In this document: positions 8,285 to 17,428 of the stretch, piece after piece
Layout of the letters: the number at the start of each line of letters is the position of its first letter
How positions within the stretch are numbered: the stretch's first letter is position 1
Source of the DNA: an uncultured Treponema sp.
GTDB taxonomy: Bacteria; Spirochaetota; Spirochaetia; Treponematales; Treponemataceae
Assembly (NCBI GenBank): GCA_900317625.1
Contig: ONHK01000001.1
Coordinates: 186,001 to 250,000 of the forward strand
Direction of reading: 5' to 3'
Length of the DNA stretch: 64,000 nucleotides
Position numbers and translations under genes: made by a program
Notes under the pieces: generated by a model
The model's database searches: none
Seen by the model: the letters and a program-made list of their open reading frames with translations, nothing else
What the model was told of the DNA's origin: nothing

Positions 8285-9132
8285 AAAACAACTTCCTGTA
8301 CAAGAGCAGAAATCCGGGAATCCGAAAAATCATTTTCCTTCACAAGATTTTTGATGTCTTCTGCGGAATAATTTTCTTCCGGGTAGAGAACCACAACAGA
8401 TTTGTCGCCTTTCAAAAGAAAATTCTGCTTGCCAAAATTTGTGTAGCGCGTAGCACCAATTGAAACCATAATTTTTTCAGGAAAATCGGCTTCTTTCAGG
8501 TAAGAATTTATATTTTCGGCAGGACCTTCATCTTTTTGTCCGTTGAATTTTTCAATCAGCCAGTTTTCAAGCTTTTTGTAAATATACGAATAATCCCGGA
8601 CAGCACTGTTTTCACCGTATTCAAAGACATTTTCATCGCGAACCATAAAGGAAGCAATTCTGTAACGGCTCAAAATACTTTTTTCATCAAAAGAATTTAG
8701 AGAAATAAGATTTTCAGAAAGCCCTTTGCTGGAATTTCCCCAGTTTTTCTTTAAACTGATTTTTTTTGCGCCTGCTTTTCTGATTGAAACATCATTCGAG
8801 GCACCAAAACAAACCGGAATAAGCTCATCGATTTTTCCATCGCGCCATTTCGCATTAAAAATAACAGCACATTCCGGTTCAATCTGAATTTTCTGCTCAT
8901 TTTCTGGAAAAATAATTTTTTCAGAATCAAACGGAAAAACTCCCAAAAATGCAGGAGTTTCGCCGCTTTCGCTTATATTCGGAATATACGTTGGAAACAA
9001 TGCTTTTGGAGCATTTTCTTCCAGCGTCTTTACATTTTTAAAATCCAAAGCTTCTCCGGCCTGCTCAAGATGTCCTGTAAAATTTCCAGCCACACCAAAG
9101 CAAGCGCAGTTTTTCAGGTCAAGCCCTTTCAT
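8281..9132 (-). CDS. DUF5718-like protein
   Basis: The 283-residue protein begins with FGVAGNFTGHLEQAGE and contains SISIGATRYTNFGKQ-like text (actual: VSIGATRYTNFGKQNFLL), a pattern I associate with DUF5718 proteins, which look related to the fumarylacetoacetate hydrolase fold. No catalytic assignment is possible. It is probably cytoplasmic, with no signal or membrane segment. It starts 6 nt after rsfS and overlaps the next gene by ATGA, so it belongs to the ribosome/NAD operon. Confidence 0.6.
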   Translation of the reverse strand: MKGLDLKNCACFGVAGNFTGHLEQAGEALDFKNVKTLEENAPKALFPTYIPNISESGETPAFLGVFPFDSEKIIFPENEQKIQIEPECAVIFNAKWRDGKIDELIPVCFGASNDVSIRKAGAKKISLKKNWGNSSKGLSENLISLNSFDEKSILSRYRIASFMVRDENVFEYGENSAVRDYSYIYKKLENWLIEKFNGQKDEGPAENINSYLKEADFPEKIMVSIGATRYTNFGKQNFLLKGDKSVVVLYPEENYSAEDIKNLVKENDFSDSRISALVQEVVL

Positions 9133-9138
9133 TTTTAC

Positions 9139-9504
9139 TTATTCAGCCTTATGAAAATCAAGAACTTTTCCGGCATGCCACAATTTTTCCAAATCATAGA
9201 AATTTCTTGCAGCCTCAGACATAAGATGAACAACAACCGGTCCAATATCAATAAGATTCCAGTCATCGCCATCAGGACTTTTTCGGTTTGTAACATGGAT
9301 TTCCATATCGTTTGCCTTAACGTAATCCTTTACCTGCTTGTAAAGTCCCTGCCAGTGCGCAGAAGAAGTAATTGTTGTAATAACAAAATAATCAGTCCAG
9401 CTGTTTAATTCTGAAACATCAATAACTGTAACATCTTTTCCCTTTCCATCCTCAAGAAGACGGGCAATTTCTAAAGCTTTTTGTTCTATAGTTTTATTTT
9501 CCAT
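9139..9504 (-). CDS. rsfS: Ribosomal silencing factor RsfS
   Basis: A 121-residue RsfS/YbeB/Iojap protein. Visible motifs are DVSELNSWTDYFVI, SSAHWQGL and GDDWNLIDIGPVVVHLM. It binds ribosomal protein L14 on the large subunit and blocks subunit joining under starvation. I chose the ATG at 9504 because a GGGGG ribosome site lies just upstream; the ATG four codons earlier overlaps that site. It sits in the usual neighbourhood with nadD, yqeK and an LCP gene. Confidence 0.93.
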   Translation of the reverse strand: MENKTIEQKALEIARLLEDGKGKDVTVIDVSELNSWTDYFVITTITSSAHWQGLYKQVKDYVKANDMEIHVTNRKSPDGDDWNLIDIGPVVVHLMSEAARNFYDLEKLWHAGKVLDFHKAE

Positions 9505-9530
9505 TTTTTCCCCCATTTTCTGTTGAAATT

Positions 9531-10754
9531 TTATTCATTCCGAGAGGCACGAACATAACGGCCGTCAAAATCTTTACCTAAAATAATCGTAAAGTCAACA
9601 TCTGCCGAAGTATCGCTTTCTGAGCGGGAAAGGTCAACTTCTTCTTCCTGTATGTTTGTACAATGAATAAAATTTCCAACCATTGAAGCAATTTCTTTAT
9701 TTCCAATGTGATCAATAATCACAGTTTTCTCATAATCATTCCGGTCGGCATTTACCGCACTCAAAACATCGTAGCTCGCATTCTGGAACAAGATTGATGT
9801 GTTGTGGGCAAGCCCCTGAACTGTAGTTCCGTTTTTTATCTCAAGAACATAGACGCGGCTAGCATAAGTTCCACTGTTTGAAATAAGCATATTTGTGCTT
9901 TGCTTTACAGCTTCTTTTATGAACTCGCCGTTGTTCAGCGGGAACATAAGCCTTTGGCCGTCCATTATCCTTATCCGGCCGGTAACAGTCTGACGTCCGA
10001 TTGTCTCTGAATCCATATTTGAAATCTGAAAAAGCAGCCGTCTGGAATCTTCATCATTCAGATTAAGAGTGATGAATTTCTTAAGTTGACGGAAATTGTT
10101 TTTCTTTGCGAACAGAACATTTTTTTTATCATGTAGCATTGAAAAAAAAGCGGCAACAACATTCTGATAGCGCTCCTGAACATCAAAATCAGTTTCATCT
10201 TCGTTCCTGTATTTTATGTATGTCGAAATTTTATCGCCATCCAAAGTAACCGCTCCAGAAGGCAAAAGCCAACGTTCACCTTTTTTAGAGACTGAATCAA
10301 CAGGAGCCGGAATAAAAACGCGCATTCCACCAAGCATATCAGTAATCTTTATAAAATCTGAAAATTTTATTGACATATAAAATGGAATTTTGCAGGCAAG
10401 CAGTTTTTCAATTTCATATTTATACGCCTCGCAGCCTTTTTCCTTGTAAACCTGATCAATCCGGTCAACACGCCCCAAAGACTGATAAATTGCAGCAGTA
10501 TTTCCTGGAATATTGACCGTGGCTGCCTTTCCAGAAACCGGATAATAAATCAGCACATTTGTAAAAATCACACTTCCATCATCATCCTCAAGAATATTCA
10601 AAACACGGACAACCTGATCATCGGAAAGCATTTCTGCAACAGCATCTTTTTTTAAGGAAGCGGCCATAACAATTGAGACAACAACGATGATAAGAATAAT
10701 TATTCCAAGAAGAATCGCACCTTTCTGCTCGTCACGTAATCTGATTCTGTTCAT
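9531..10754 (-). CDS. LytR-CpsA-Psr (LCP) family protein with LytR C-terminal domain
   Basis: The 407-residue protein has a short cytoplasmic N terminus, one transmembrane anchor (about 12-34) and an extracytoplasmic LCP domain. The arginines expected for pyrophosphate binding appear in the IKYRNEDETDFDVQERYQNVV region. The C-terminal domain, with VLEIKNGTTVQGLAHN, matches LytR_C. LCP enzymes attach glycopolymers to peptidoglycan in other phyla; the acceptor in a spirochaete is uncertain. The start overlaps the stop of yqeK. Confidence 0.83.
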   Translation of the reverse strand: MNRIRLRDEQKGAILLGIIILIIVVVSIVMAASLKKDAVAEMLSDDQVVRVLNILEDDDGSVIFTNVLIYYPVSGKAATVNIPGNTAAIYQSLGRVDRIDQVYKEKGCEAYKYEIEKLLACKIPFYMSIKFSDFIKITDMLGGMRVFIPAPVDSVSKKGERWLLPSGAVTLDGDKISTYIKYRNEDETDFDVQERYQNVVAAFFSMLHDKKNVLFAKKNNFRQLKKFITLNLNDEDSRRLLFQISNMDSETIGRQTVTGRIRIMDGQRLMFPLNNGEFIKEAVKQSTNMLISNSGTYASRVYVLEIKNGTTVQGLAHNTSILFQNASYDVLSAVNADRNDYEKTVIIDHIGNKEIASMVGNFIHCTNIQEEEVDLSRSESDTSADVDFTIILGKDFDGRYVRASRNE

Positions 10755-11335
10755 ACTCCACCTGCTTCAAGATATTTTAAAAGCTCTTCTGTCTCCGGGG
10801 CAATTTTTTTGCCTTTTTTCAGCAAATAAGCCTTGCTGTCAGAAACAACTTTATAAAACAATTCATCCAAAGAAAGATTTTTTATACTTTTCATATAAGC
10901 ATCGTTTACATGTTCACGTCCAGGCTCGATTTTATCAGAAATATAAAGAATCTTTCCAAGCGGACATAAACCTTTTTTTCCAAAAGTATGGTTTGCAACG
11001 GCTTCAATCAGCTCCGGTTCGTGAACACCGAATTCATCCTGAAGTTTTACTGCGGCAGCCCTACCATGAAGCAATGAAGGATTTGCCTTTTCAAGTTCAG
11101 AAACAGTTTTTCCATCTTTTGCAACAATCTGAAGCATTTCATCTGGAGAAAGTTTTTTGCACATATCATGCGAAATTCCTGCAAGATAGCCCATTTTTTC
11201 ATCAAAACCATATTTTTTGCAGAGTTTTGCGCAAGTTTCAGCAGTTCTAACAGAATGTTCATATCTCGCCTGATTAACCGCTTTTTTTACATATTTTCTG
11301 ACTTTTTCAGTAATCTCTTCAATATTTTCAATCAT
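10751..11335 (-). CDS. yqeK: HD-domain YqeK, Ap4A hydrolase-like
   Basis: The 194-residue HD-domain protein has RYEHSVRTAETCAKL with the first histidine, the GISHDMCKK HD pair, and AVANHTFGKKGLCPLGKILYISDKIEP with further metal ligands. YqeK enzymes hydrolyse diadenosine tetraphosphate symmetrically. The gene overlaps nadD upstream and the LCP gene downstream by 4 nt each, which is the usual nadD-yqeK-LCP-rsfS order. Confidence 0.9.
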   Translation of the reverse strand: MIENIEEITEKVRKYVKKAVNQARYEHSVRTAETCAKLCKKYGFDEKMGYLAGISHDMCKKLSPDEMLQIVAKDGKTVSELEKANPSLLHGRAAAVKLQDEFGVHEPELIEAVANHTFGKKGLCPLGKILYISDKIEPGREHVNDAYMKSIKNLSLDELFYKVVSDSKAYLLKKGKKIAPETEELLKYLEAGGV

Positions 11336-12009
11336 CTTTGTTTACCATACAGATTATTAGAAATAATATACTGAAAAACTGCCTCTGGAACAAGGTAACG
11401 CCACGATTTGCCAAGTGCGATTCTTGCGCGGATTTCAGTTGAAGAAACAGGAAAATCAGGGTTTTCTACAACTGAATATTTATACGGAAATTCCTTCAGA
11501 TAACTTTCGTCCGCATAATCCTCTGAATAATTTCCAGAAGGAATATTTTTGCAGATTTCAGTCTTTATTCCATTATTTTCAGGATTTCGCCGAGCGATAA
11601 GAAGCTCCGCAAGCTCAGCAATTTTTTCAGGATTTTTCCATTTATAAAACTGAGAAGCAACTTCCTGGCCCATCACAAATGCCGGTTTTGAACCATCCAG
11701 CTCATCCTCATATTTTTTACAGATATAAGAAAGCGTATCCACCGTGTAAGAAGTTCCACCGCGCAAAATTTCACAGTCCTCGGCAAAAAATTTCTGAACG
11801 CCATTAATACAAGAAGATTCGCAGAAAAGCCGAACCATCTCAAGACGCTGCTCTGGAGAAACCGCAGAATTCATCTGCTTGTGCGGAGGAATATACGTCG
11901 GAACAAAAAGAATTTTGTCAAAACCACATTCTTTCAGCACTGAATCAGCCAGCATCGCGTGCCCCAGATGAATCGGATTAAAACTTCCGCCAAGAACTGC
12001 AATTCTCAT
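11332..12009 (-). CDS. nadD: Nicotinate-nucleotide adenylyltransferase
   Basis: The 225-residue protein opens with AVLGGSFNPIHLGH, the nucleotidyltransferase (T/H)IGH-type motif. It continues with FVPTYIPPHK and ends with FPVSSTEIRARIALG, the ISSTxIR signature. It transfers AMP to nicotinate mononucleotide in NAD synthesis. The start overlaps the last base of obgE. Confidence 0.95.
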   Translation of the reverse strand: MRIAVLGGSFNPIHLGHAMLADSVLKECGFDKILFVPTYIPPHKQMNSAVSPEQRLEMVRLFCESSCINGVQKFFAEDCEILRGGTSYTVDTLSYICKKYEDELDGSKPAFVMGQEVASQFYKWKNPEKIAELAELLIARRNPENNGIKTEICKNIPSGNYSEDYADESYLKEFPYKYSVVENPDFPVSSTEIRARIALGKSWRYLVPEAVFQYIISNNLYGKQR

Positions 12010-13127
12010 TATTTTTCACTTCCAGGATACTGGATATTTTCATCATCAAAATCATCTGACTGCATAAAATCCGAAGTTTTCAAAGTTCCATTCTCATTTT
12101 TAGAATCAGAATCATTTCCTTCAAGCCGGTTCACAAGCTCAATAATCGCCTTTTTTGCAGTTCCCATTCCAATATTGTTCTGAACAGAAACCGGAATAAC
12201 TGTTGTCTGCGGCTCTTTTTCCTTGATTGCATAAACAACTTCCGCCGCATTCTGTTCCGCACCTTCAACATCAATTTTATTTGCAAGAACAATACGAGGC
12301 TTCTCCAGGAGTTCCTGTGAATAATTTCCGAGTTCGCCAAGCAAAGTTTCATACGCAGTAAGATAATTTTCATCCGAGCAGTCAATCATGAACAAAAGAC
12401 ATGCTGTGCGTGAAATATGCTTTAAAAAATCAAAGCCGAGCCCCACGCCTTCTGAAGCCCCCTCAATAATTCCTGGAATATCAGCAATTATTATATCCTG
12501 TTCATCATCAACCCTAAGAACACCGAGATTTGGGATTTTTGTAGTAAAAGGATAAGGTGCAATTTTAGGCCGGGCATTTGTAAATGCTGTAAGAAGTGAA
12601 GATTTCCCTGCATTTGGAAATCCAACCAGCCCAACATCTGCAATTATGCTAAGTTCAAGTTTTACAGTTCGTTCCTCGCCCGGAGCACCAGGATGCGCAT
12701 AACGAGGAGCCTGATTCGTTGAAGTCTTAAAATGAACATTTCCCCAGCCGCCTTTACCGCCTTCCAAAAAAAGGAATTCCTTATTTTCTTCGTCATCTGT
12801 AAAATCGTGGATAAGTTCATTTGTATATGCGTCGCGGATTGTAGTTCCCGGCGGAATCGGAATAACAACATCTTCACCGTCTTTTCCAAACCTGTTCCAG
12901 CCCTGACCATCACCGCCATTCCGAGCTTTAAAAATATGATGATGACGAAGTCTTGAAAGCGTTCTCATATTTCTTTTTACAACAAAAATTACATTTCCGC
13001 CCTTTCCACCATCGCCACCATTAGGTCCACCGTGAGGAATATATTTTTCCCGGCGGAACGCAATGCAACCATTTCCGCCTTTTCCAGAATGAACTTCAAT
13101 TAAAGCTTCATCAGCAAACTGAAACAT
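12009..13127 (-). CDS. obgE: GTPase Obg/CgtA
   Basis: The 372-residue protein has the glycine-rich Obg fold (1-158; GGPNGGDGGKGGN), then the G domain with GFPNAGKSSLL (G1), PFTTKIPNLG (G2), ADIPGIIEGAS (G3) and ANKIDVEG (G4). No OCT domain is visible after the G domain, only an acidic tail. Obg acts in 50S assembly and stress signalling. It follows rpmA, but a terminator-like hairpin lies between them, so its expression may be reduced or separately driven. Confidence 0.95.
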   Translation of the reverse strand: MFQFADEALIEVHSGKGGNGCIAFRREKYIPHGGPNGGDGGKGGNVIFVVKRNMRTLSRLRHHHIFKARNGGDGQGWNRFGKDGEDVVIPIPPGTTIRDAYTNELIHDFTDDEENKEFLFLEGGKGGWGNVHFKTSTNQAPRYAHPGAPGEERTVKLELSIIADVGLVGFPNAGKSSLLTAFTNARPKIAPYPFTTKIPNLGVLRVDDEQDIIIADIPGIIEGASEGVGLGFDFLKHISRTACLLFMIDCSDENYLTAYETLLGELGNYSQELLEKPRIVLANKIDVEGAEQNAAEVVYAIKEKEPQTTVIPVSVQNNIGMGTAKKAIIELVNRLEGNDSDSKNENGTLKTSDFMQSDDFDDENIQYPGSEK

Positions 13128-13162
13128 TTTTTACCCCGCAAAAATTCAACAAATATAAACAA

Positions 13163-13204
13163 CAAAAAAAATACCCGGCACAGAATAATACTCCGAACCG
13201 GGTA
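13163..13204 (-). terminator. Terminator or attenuator between rpmA and obgE
   Basis: On the minus strand TACCCGG (13204-13198) pairs with CCGGGTA (13178-13172), followed by a run of nine T residues. It would end or reduce transcription after rpmA. Confidence 0.75.
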
Positions 13205-13226
13205 GTAACAAAATATTCAGACTAGA

Positions 13227-13487
13227 CTATTCAGCCTTTGAAGGTGTTACAGAAATGAACTTTCTGTTCATTCTTTCATGGAAAACAACATTTCCGTCTG
13301 CAGTAGCAAACAAACTGTCATCTCCAGCTCTCTGAACATTATCTCCAGGGAAGAATTTTGTTCCACGCTGACGAACAATAATTGAACCAGCTGTTACAAA
13401 TTCTCCGCTATATTTTTTTACACCCAAGTTTTTAGGATTAGAATCACGACCGTTTTTTGCGCCGCTACCGCCTCTAGTTCTTCCCAT
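13227..13487 (-). CDS. rpmA: 50S ribosomal protein L27
   Basis: The 86-residue protein matches L27: [18 protein letters not shown], then [18 protein letters not shown]. The N terminus is MGRTRGG, without the cleavable leader seen in Firmicutes; an in-frame stop lies six codons upstream, so no extension is possible. AGGAG precedes the ATG. L27 reaches the peptidyl-transferase centre. Confidence 0.96.
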   Translation of the reverse strand: MGRTRGGSGAKNGRDSNPKNLGVKKYSGEFVTAGSIIVRQRGTKFFPGDNVQRAGDDSLFATADGNVVFHERMNRKFISVTPSKAE

Positions 13488-13502
13488 TTTATAGCTCCTA
13501 TC

Positions 13503-13838
13503 TTATAAACTATTTATTACAAGTTTCAGATTATCCGGAAATTCTTTTGCAACTGACTCTAGTCCAACCTGCAAAAAATCCCCAGCATATTTCAGCTTTT
13601 CTTCTATTCCAGAAGGAAAACCTTTTAAAACCTTGAATCCAATAGAACCTCGCTTTGAAGTATCAGTCTCAAGATTTAAAGCAGGCAATTCAGAAAGAAC
13701 TTGCAGTGTTGTCCGAATCAAAACCGTAACCGCACTACAAACTATATCTGAACCACGCTCAGCATATCCAGCGTGCCCTTTAGCCGTACAGCCAAGCAAC
13801 ACACCAGTCTTACTGCGCTCAATCAGCACAGATGTCAT
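13503..13838 (-). CDS. prp: Ribosomal-processing cysteine protease Prp-like protein
   Basis: The 111-residue DUF464/Prp-family protein has GHAGYAERGSDIVCSAVTVL. The catalytic pair is His22 and Cys34, the same positions as in the Staphylococcus enzyme. In Firmicutes Prp removes the N-terminal extension of L27. It lies between rplU and rpmA, and its ATG overlaps the rplU stop (TAATG). Because the adjacent L27 lacks an extension, the substrate here is unclear. Confidence 0.88.
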   Translation of the reverse strand: MTSVLIERSKTGVLLGCTAKGHAGYAERGSDIVCSAVTVLIRTTLQVLSELPALNLETDTSKRGSIGFKVLKGFPSGIEEKLKYAGDFLQVGLESVAKEFPDNLKLVINSL

Positions 13839-14149
13839 TAAGCATTAATTGATTCAACGCGAACGTTTGTATAATGCTGTCTGTGACCAATCAAACGGTG
13901 ATAATCTTTCTTTGATTTGTATTTTAAAACAAGAACTTTTTTGTCGCGGAAAGATTCCTCAACAACTACAGTAACTTTTGCGCCTTTTACGTATGGAGCT
14001 CCAACAGAAACTTTGTCACCATCGCTTACGAGCAATACTGTATCAATTTCAATTTTAGCACCTTTTTCAGCATCGATAGAATCAACTGTCAATACAGCGT
14101 CCTTTTCTGCTTTGTACTGTTTGCCCTTATATTCAACAAGTGCGTACAT
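13838..14149 (-). CDS. rplU: 50S ribosomal protein L21
   Basis: The 103-residue protein has EYKGKQYKAEKDA at the N terminus and the conserved KYKSKKDYHRLIGHRQHYT near the C terminus. The ATG at 14149 matches family length and has AGAGG upstream; the open frame extends 11 codons further without support. It is the first gene of the L21-Prp-L27-Obg run. Confidence 0.96.
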   Translation of the reverse strand: MYALVEYKGKQYKAEKDAVLTVDSIDAEKGAKIEIDTVLLVSDGDKVSVGAPYVKGAKVTVVVEESFRDKKVLVLKYKSKKDYHRLIGHRQHYTNVRVESINA

Positions 14150-14239
14150 ATTTTCAACCTCTGAATTAAAAATCTGGTACAAAACAGCCGCAGTATTTAA
14201 CGGGTGATACTACAACTTTTGTAACCATAGTGTTCTGAT

Positions 14240-14268
14240 ATTTTATCAAATTGAATGATTAAGGTCAA
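14240..14268 (-). promoter_or_regulatory. Sigma70-type promoter of the rplU operon
   Basis: On the minus strand TTGACC (14268-14263) is followed after 17 nt by TAAAAT (14245-14240). The predicted leader to the rplU ATG is about 84 nt and holds a small TACAA-AAG-TTGTA hairpin near its 5' end, which could take part in ribosomal-protein feedback control. Confidence 0.7.
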
Positions 14269-14294
14269 CAAATAAAACATCAGAACTTGACATC

Positions 14295-15776
14295 TTAAAA
14301 CTTATATGTTCCAGTCGTGATTGTTCCGCCGTTGCTGTAAACATCAAAATTGACAGATTTTTCAACTTTGCTGAGCTCCGCATAGAATTCTTTTAGATTC
14401 TTTACAGATTTTCCATTTACAGCTGTAATAACATCACCCTGCTGAAGTCTTAGTGCAGAAGCCGGAGATTTTGCAAGAACATTTGTTACAAGAACACCTT
14501 TGTCTGTATCAAGCTCAAACTGCTTCTTTATATCTTCTGTGATTGGAGCAGCTATGAATCCCGGCCAGAGTTTTCCACTATCTGAAGAAACTTTTTCAGT
14601 TCTTTCTTCTATTTTAACAGAAAGAGTAACTTCTTTTCCGTCGCGAACAACAACAAAATCAACAGTTTTTCCAGCCTCAAGCCGTCCTACCTCACGCTGA
14701 ACCTGATCGACATCCTTGATTTTATGACCACCAACAGAAATTATATAATCACCTGGACGCATTCCGCCTTTCTGGGCCGGAGAACCGATAAATACCTGAG
14801 CCGCAAGAGCACCGTCCTTATCGTTCACGCCAAGAGCTTCCTTATAATCATTTGAGGCAGGCATAAGAGAAACGCCAAGCCATCCATAAACAACTTTTCC
14901 ACTGCTGATGAAAGAGTCAATCGCGCCTTTTATATTGTTGATCGGAATTGAAAAACCAAGCCCCTGTGAACCGCCTGACTGAGAGGCAATCCATGTGTTT
15001 ATGCCGATTATTTCTCCATAAATATTTACAAGCGGACCACCGGAATTTCCCTGGTTGATTGCAGCATCTGTCTGGATAAAATCATTGATATTTCCAATTC
15101 CTGAACCAGAGCGTCCTTTTGCGCTTACAATTCCCTGTGTTACAGACTGGCTGTAGCCGAGCGGAGCGCCCATCGCAAGACAAATATCACCGGTTTTAAC
15201 TAAATCAGAATCACCAAGAATTGCTACAGGAATTGACTTGTCCTTTGATTCAAATGAAACAAGAGCTACATCCATGCGGGCATCCGCACCGACAAGTTTT
15301 CCGTCAAATTCACGTCCGTCATTCAACTTTACAGAAATTTTTGTGGCTTCACCTGCAACATGATTGTTTGTAAGAACGTACAGCGTATCACCGGTTCTGC
15401 GGACAATCACACCAGAGCCAAGCCCTTTCTGCTCATATTCGCGGGTTCTGCCTTTTTTATTATCATTGTTGTCATCCGGAACGCCAAAAAAATATCTTCT
15501 TATGTCATCAAAAGGATCAATTGTCTGAACAGTTTTTGTTTCTGTCACATCAACTTCAACAACAGAAGGAAGAACTCCATCACTTATTGCACGGAACGAA
15601 TTCTGCAATGCCTCCACGATTTTCAAAGATTCAGAAGGAACAATCGCAGACGATTCCGCATAGGCTGTGCTGGCATTTCCAACTACAGGAGTTTTACTGC
15701 ATGAAAGAGAAATAACTCCAAAAGAAAGGACAGCGGCGCCAGCCACACCAATTAAACATTTTGTCCAAGTTTTCAT
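14295..15776 (-). CDS. HtrA/DegP-type periplasmic serine protease with two PDZ domains
   Basis: The 493-residue protein has an N-terminal hydrophobic signal ending in ISLSC (Cys26, a loose spirochaetal lipobox) or a cleaved AYA site further on. The trypsin-like domain shows His139 (LTNNHVAG), Asp169 (DARMDVALV) and Ser245 (NQGNSGGPLV). Two PDZ domains follow at about 290-385 and 400-485. It degrades or refolds damaged envelope proteins. GGAGG precedes the ATG. It stands as a single gene between map and the rplU operon. Confidence 0.93.
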   Translation of the reverse strand: MKTWTKCLIGVAGAAVLSFGVISLSCSKTPVVGNASTAYAESSAIVPSESLKIVEALQNSFRAISDGVLPSVVEVDVTETKTVQTIDPFDDIRRYFFGVPDDNNDNKKGRTREYEQKGLGSGVIVRRTGDTLYVLTNNHVAGEATKISVKLNDGREFDGKLVGADARMDVALVSFESKDKSIPVAILGDSDLVKTGDICLAMGAPLGYSQSVTQGIVSAKGRSGSGIGNINDFIQTDAAINQGNSGGPLVNIYGEIIGINTWIASQSGGSQGLGFSIPINNIKGAIDSFISSGKVVYGWLGVSLMPASNDYKEALGVNDKDGALAAQVFIGSPAQKGGMRPGDYIISVGGHKIKDVDQVQREVGRLEAGKTVDFVVVRDGKEVTLSVKIEERTEKVSSDSGKLWPGFIAAPITEDIKKQFELDTDKGVLVTNVLAKSPASALRLQQGDVITAVNGKSVKNLKEFYAELSKVEKSVNFDVYSNGGTITTGTYKF

Positions 15777-15861
15777 TTATGCCTCCGTAAAAGTCAACTG
15801 GCTTTTTTTAAAGATAAACACAAAAAACTAAAATGGTTACAAAAATCGGTTTCTGAAAAAA

Positions 15862-16620
15862 TTATTTTTTGTAATTCAAGTCAGTAAGAATTTCTGTATG
15901 ATCTTCAAAAACCGCAACGGAATGTTCTTCATGCGCAGAAGGTTTTCTGTCTTCTGTAACAACAGTCCATCCGTCTTTTTCCGTATAGACATCAGCAGTA
16001 CCAAGATTAATCATCGGCTCAATGGCAAGAACCATTCCAGCCTGGATTCTAGGATTCGGACCATGGCTAGGACAGTTAGGAATACTTGGATCCTCGTGAA
16101 CTTCAAGACCAACTCCGTGTCCGCAATAATCGTAGACAACTCCGTAACCATGTTTTTCCGCCACATTATAAACCGCGTTGGAAATATCGCTGATACGGTT
16201 ACCAACTTTGCATGCTTCAATTCCGGCCGCAAGACATTCAAGAGTAACATCGTCAAGTTTTTTTACTTCTGGTTTTACATTTCCAACAAGAACTGAATGG
16301 CACGAGTCGCTTATAAAACCGTTCAAGTCAATTCCTGCGTCGATAGAAACAATATCGCCATCCTTAATGATTTTTTTTGCAGAAGGAACTCCGTGAATAA
16401 CCTGCTCGTTTATGCTTATGCACAATGCGCCAGGAAAATCCTCGTGGTACCAGGCAGGAGTTCCGCCATGATCTTTTATGAATTTCAAAGCAATATTGTC
16501 GAGTTCTTTTGTAGACATTCCGGCTTTTACCTGCGGAATAATAAAATTGAACATATCAGCAAGCAGATGGCACGATTTTCTTATGCCTTCAATTTCCTCA
16601 CTATTCTTCAAACGAATCAT
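15862..16620 (-). CDS. map: Methionine aminopeptidase, type I
   Basis: The 252-residue enzyme has all five metal-binding regions: SIDAGID, FISDSCHS, CGHGVGLEVHEDP, AIEPMIN and EEHSVAVFED. It removes the initiator methionine. An AGAGG lies inside the end of the upstream DnaJ-domain gene, which overlaps map by 20 nt, so the two are translated from one message. Confidence 0.96.
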   Translation of the reverse strand: MIRLKNSEEIEGIRKSCHLLADMFNFIIPQVKAGMSTKELDNIALKFIKDHGGTPAWYHEDFPGALCISINEQVIHGVPSAKKIIKDGDIVSIDAGIDLNGFISDSCHSVLVGNVKPEVKKLDDVTLECLAAGIEACKVGNRISDISNAVYNVAEKHGYGVVYDYCGHGVGLEVHEDPSIPNCPSHGPNPRIQAGMVLAIEPMINLGTADVYTEKDGWTVVTEDRKPSAHEEHSVAVFEDHTEILTDLNYKK

Positions 16621-17407
16621 AACTATAACCTCTTTCTACAAAATCTTTCTTATTAGAGGAAGAAATTTTTATCGCCTCTTCCTCGCAGATTGCAGCAGTC
16701 TGATAATCTCCCATTTTTTTATATAATCCAGCCATCTGGCGCAAAAAGAAAGCGTCATCTTTGGCAGAAAAGCCTAAATCAAGCGCACGTTCAAAAATAT
16801 CAAGCGCAAGCTCATCATTGATTGTGTCTACTACATTCCTTTTTAAAAGGCTAAGTGTAAATTCCATGACCTCTGGAAAAAACAGCCTGAAATATGAATA
16901 ACTGTATTCCATGCGGATAATCTGTTCCAAAAGAATCAGCGCATCGTAAAATTCACGGCGAAGCGCAAGTTCCTCGGCAAGAATATAACCGTAATCCATA
17001 AAATCTTCGCGCGTGAACCAGTGCTTTAGGCTAAAATCAGAATGATTCATTGACATCCGCTTGAATTCCTCAACAGCCTCGTCCTCGCGGTTATGCATCA
17101 AGTCGAAAAATATAAGTTTTGCGCGGCTTTCCTCATCAGTCCGGGCTGAAAGCCAAGTATAATAGTCAAATGAAGTTTTTGTGTTTTTTGTAAATGCGTT
17201 CCGTGTGCACAAAGATTCATCAAAAAGAGAACGCTGGCGGGCATCAGAAAGAATTTCGTAGGCTTTTACAAGCTCCTGGAACTTTTCCGAATCAGAATTC
17301 TGTGTCGCATCCGGATGAAAAAGTTTTGCCTTTAACCTATAAGCTTTTTTGATTTCCGCGGCAGTCGCATTCTGTCTTATACCCAAAATTTTATAACAGT
17401 CAATCAC
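16601..17407 (-). CDS. DnaJ-domain protein with helical-repeat C terminus
   Basis: The first 65 residues form a J domain (CYKILGIRQNATAAEIKKAY with HPD at about 31-33). The Gly/Phe and zinc-finger regions of true DnaJ are absent. The remaining 200 residues are helical and look TPR-like (LGFSAKDDAFFLRQMAGLYK). It should recruit DnaK to particular clients. The start is probably GTG at 17407, 21 nt after uspA, so it continues the V-ATPase transcript into map. Confidence 0.85.
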   Translation of the reverse strand: MIDCYKILGIRQNATAAEIKKAYRLKAKLFHPDATQNSDSEKFQELVKAYEILSDARQRSLFDESLCTRNAFTKNTKTSFDYYTWLSARTDEESRAKLIFFDLMHNREDEAVEEFKRMSMNHSDFSLKHWFTREDFMDYGYILAEELALRREFYDALILLEQIIRMEYSYSYFRLFFPEVMEFTLSLLKRNVVDTINDELALDIFERALDLGFSAKDDAFFLRQMAGLYKKMGDYQTAAICEEEAIKISSSNKKDFVERGYSYDSFEE

Positions 17408-17428
17408 TTTTTTACTCTAGCACAAAAA

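Noticed and set aside
10687..11250. 187-residue open frame on the plus strand
   Set aside because: It lies fully antisense to yqeK and the LCP gene, has atypical composition and no ribosome site.
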